From contig JAJIRX010000043.1 in the NCBI GenBank assembly GCA_023853785.1, forward strand, positions 1-24,074: a stretch of DNA of 24,074 bases. Direction: 5' to 3'. This document shows, one piece after another, positions 20,933-24,074 of the stretch. The translations under genes were made by a program, and so were the position numbers. The stretch's first letter is position 1. Each line of letters opens with the position of its first letter. The notes beneath the pieces were generated by a model that searched no databases, had not been told where the DNA came from, and saw only the letters and a program-made list of their open reading frames with translations. The DNA is from Psilocybe azurescens. Lineage: Eukaryota > Basidiomycota > Agaricomycetes > Agaricales > Agrocybaceae.

Positions 20933-23900
20933 GACAGTGCTTATCTTTGATAATACTTGGAGCTCTCAAAAGAAAGGATCTTCAATCCGTCATCCTGTCA
21001 TTCAAAAGTTTAGAATAATCGGTAGATACGTATCCGTTAGTAACTCATATACCCAGTGCATACATACAGTATGGATGTTTAATGCAGAACCCGTTACAGA
21101 ATATCAGACATTCTCCCATGCCCAACAAGACTGGACACTCGCCATATCCATGGCTACATACTGTATGTTTTTTTAAATCTGTAGTGTACTAGTAGAGTAT
21201 CAAACATTGCTTAGAGGCCACGCGCCTTCGGTATGTTCCTGGGCCTCAAGGCCTCTCTCCATGCCGTAGGGCCTATCGACTGTGAGAACAGTCGCAAAAC
21301 GCAATTTCCCGATCGAGACGTCTGTTTTCGGTTCTGTTGCCTCGATTTTTCGCAATGATTTGCTTTCGCGCTTACTGCTTTCAGATGCCAGTGTCTCTTC
21401 TTACATGCTGCTATTATGCCAAAATACGAATATGGATGTACAGTCAACGCGTGAAGTCTTGAAAATCTCGATCTAAAGACTACGTCGCTCCCGGAAGTCG
21501 CTCTTGCCAGGTTTGATATGCATCTCTCAAGCAGCCTGCCAGATACACGGGCAGTTTCTCTCAAGCAGCTCTCTGCTACGCTGGCAACTGTGTGCTTTTC
21601 TCTTCCATAGCGCCGGTGACAGCTATGGGCATTCGATTCGTGGCAAAAATATATTCTGCGAGGTACCCGTCAACCCTACTGGAGCGTATGCTCATCGACT
21701 GTGACATACTGGCAGGACTGCTTCTGCAATGTCTTGGACAACTTCTGAACACGGCAGAGCCTGACATGTTGATTTTTGAAACTCGCGTATCAGCAAGAAA
21801 AAATAGTTGTTGCTTCGCCGGTGCTGTTATTGGCAGCCTGACTGAAAACATCCAAGAACGTACTCTAATTTAAAGGACCTGATCTAGAACCCATGGCTCG
21901 TGCTCACTACTGTAATGCAATATGTTTGACAATGTTGAGATTCTCTTGAAAATTTTTAGTAGTCGCGATGCTCAAGCGAGCAACAATGTCGATCTCTCAG
22001 ATGGCAGAGATTATCGAAATAGGAGGATATACTTGGGTCTGATCATTAATGGCGAGGCCACTTACACACAATCACTGTCTAGGAAGATCATTCCCTAGTC
22101 CGCCAGTGGCGTACATGGTTAACTGAACTCTGGAAGGTGGACAAGCGATTCTACGACCATTCCCCGACACCTCTTTTGCGTTCTGCTTGAAAGATACCTG
22201 TCTTATATTATGGAGCATTACTTGCTTTCCTGCTCCTTGCCCGAGGACAAATGCTAAGGAGATGGTTCGACCCTCGTTCAACTTTTCTCATGCTTTCCGG
22301 ATTACCCATGGCCGGACTTCAGAGACGTTGTGGTTGCTCACAGAACTAGCCTCAGATCGTCCACACCATGGATGTCACTATCGAGTAGTTGGACGTACCT
22401 GCAGGGTTACGTGATCGTCAAATCCTGGAACGCTTAATCGATTTGTGGACTTTTATGGACTAGGTCGATTTATGAAATTTTTTCTTTTCACTGTTTACAG
22501 CTATGTAGATTCGCTAAATGGTTATTCCTTCTGTCTATTGGTTCCTGTATGTTCGAACAGAAAGCGCTAGAAAGATCACAATGAGAAGTGCTGAGGAAAG
22601 AAGGAAGGACTCATGGTAACGGCGGGATTTTTTCCATCAAACATCAAGCGAGTGGGGCCTTTTCAGCTACCTCATACTCGACGAAAAGTGACAACCCGAT
22701 TCAAATTTCAACTGGGTCTTGATTCTTTAAGGACGACTCGGAAACTTGCGCCTTTTTTCTGGCGTGCAGGGGAGATGATAACGATATGGTTGATTGAATT
22801 GCCCGCATAGTACATATTGATTTCAGAAGTTAATTATATCATTTGCTCAACGTGTAACATAAGAGTGTCCATTTTTGTAGTATCCACAATTCAAGGGCTC
22901 ATGCCTAATCATAGTATTTACATTTTTACGGCCTATCAGACAAATAGCCGCTGTACGTACTCAGCTTCAGCTCAACTATGAATAACTTGCGCCGCAAGTT
23001 TCCTACATGCGTTCGATAATTACCTTCGCTTCCAAAGCCTGTGCAGTTTCTTATATTATGTTAAGTATGATGAACTGAGTGTAAAACTATGTTTAATGAA
23101 CTTCATGATGTTTTGTGGAGATGTCGTATTTTTACGGAGTGGTACGAGGGGTAGGACAGGGTTGGCTTTCTCTCTTAGAAGAAATCCCATATCAGGACAT
23201 GTGTTTACGACAGCATGACAAAAGTGGGCATCGAGAAGCTCAGTCGGATTGCAGGGTCTAGTAGCGCGTGGAACAGTGGAACAGGATCTAGGGCAGCCTT
23301 AGCATAGCACCACACGACTGTTTAGCCGTCGGACCGTGCTCATAGAGCGACGAGACCCACCCAAGTACACAACGCTTGAGGATGCACCACAGACCAAACG
23401 AGAACAAGGTCGAAGAGTCGAAGCCGTCGTTATGTTTTTATATTTTTCAGTGATCCGTGATTAGGAAACGTTGCGGGGTTGAAGGTTTAGCCGCAGACGA
23501 AGTTCACAGAGGTTCTCAACCACAAACATAACTTCCGGCCGTTGACGCTGTAATGACATGCACACTCCGCACGGCTTCTGTAAAGAAGAGAAGTTAAATT
23601 GATGAAGATTAAACATGGAGACACTCTTCCCTTTCATTGGGGTTTATGAATGGCATGACTATGAAGAGTTAGTGAGAATATAAAGTCTAATACAGTTTTA
23701 TTAAATGCGTCTCACAGTTCATAGAGCTGGACTTACAGTAGAGCCATATAAAATGTTGCCGTTTGCGTGAGTAAGACCGGGTAGTCCCAGCATGTCGGGG
23801 CATCGCATCGACGTGGAAGTTAGGTGGGAGAGAGCAACAAAGTTAGTGATAAGGTGTTAGCCGTCGGAATGATAGTCAGTTGGGTGGTGATGGAGTGATT

Positions 23901-24074
23901 TGATATCATCTTATAGATGCCGATGGCTGTCGCTGCGGTGTCAGAATACTTACTCCGTTCGCCCAGGAATATTATGTCCCTAAAAACATCGCAATGCAGC
24001 GCCCAGTGAGAAGTAGTTTCTCCATCAGAAATTGTGAGTATTCTGAGAATAAAAACATATGGTTTTTGCGGGCT
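20933..24074. other. Right-edge region without a secure gene
   Basis: The first part is the 3' UTR of the membrane-protein gene. Between 21200 and 22420 there are several short overlapping frames on both strands (up to 117 codons, at 21211-21564, minus) that I do not recognise and cannot chain by splicing. From 22810 to the end there is no frame of 60 codons or more; the sequence is AT-rich apart from islands near 23200-23420. A weak two-exon candidate lies at 23461-23808 (minus). Confidence 0.5.
23461..23808 (-). CDS. Candidate two-exon small gene, 62 residues
   Basis: On the minus strand an ATG at 23808 opens a 72-nt exon (to 23737) that ends exactly at a strong GTAAGT donor. A 159-nt interval follows, ending in a TTTAAC branch-like site, a pyrimidine tract and a TTTACAG acceptor. 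The second exon, 23577-23461, continues in phase to a TAA. The product would be 62 residues, with LGLPGLTHANGNILYGST in exon 1 and a CGVC pair plus a Leu/Arg-rich helix in exon 2. I recognise no family. The splice signals are good but the exons are short enough to be chance. Confidence 0.2.

Noticed and set aside
21211..22414. Cluster of 60-117-codon frames on both strands
   Set aside because: None resembles a known family, they overlap in conflicting frames, and no consistent set of splice sites joins them.

Overview
The window looks like nuclear DNA of a mushroom-forming basidiomycete (Agaricomycetes). The evidence is dense short introns (about 47-75 nt, mostly GTRNGT...YAG), ordinary eukaryotic housekeeping genes, no operons, and one multi-exon membrane protein of a type I associate with agaricomycete genomes. 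I see no rRNA, CRISPR array, convincing tRNA or intact mobile element, and no clear evidence of a new multi-gene system.

Left part (1-5113). Positions 1-2219 have no secure gene; an unrecognised 175-codon frame lies at 994-1521. A mitochondrial small-subunit ribosomal protein uS5m gene runs on the minus strand (2220-4079). About 150 bp away, and divergent from it, a PITH-domain protein gene runs on the plus strand (4234-5113).

Middle part (5742-10916). A two-exon gene encodes a 596-residue, hydrophilic, probably disordered protein (5742-7589, plus). It converges on a seven-exon glutamine:fructose-6-phosphate amidotransferase gene, GFA1 type (8356-10916, minus), whose spliced frame closes exactly at 696 residues. 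This is the enzyme that commits sugar to UDP-GlcNAc and hence chitin and glycoprotein synthesis.

Right part (10917-24074). This part is gene-poor and AT-richer. It holds a TPR-like helical protein (15549-16862, plus) and a 12-exon multi-pass membrane protein (19267-20932, plus), plus some weak candidate small genes and inverted repeats.

The genes are independent transcription units and do not form a pathway. Two points deserve attention. First, three conserved genes (uS5m, PITH, membrane protein) each lose frame at a short homopolymer run, all explicable as missing bases, which suggests sequence errors or recent decay. Second, GFA1 intron 2 is stop-free, a multiple of three, and sits in the inter-domain linker where the human enzyme has an alternatively spliced insert.
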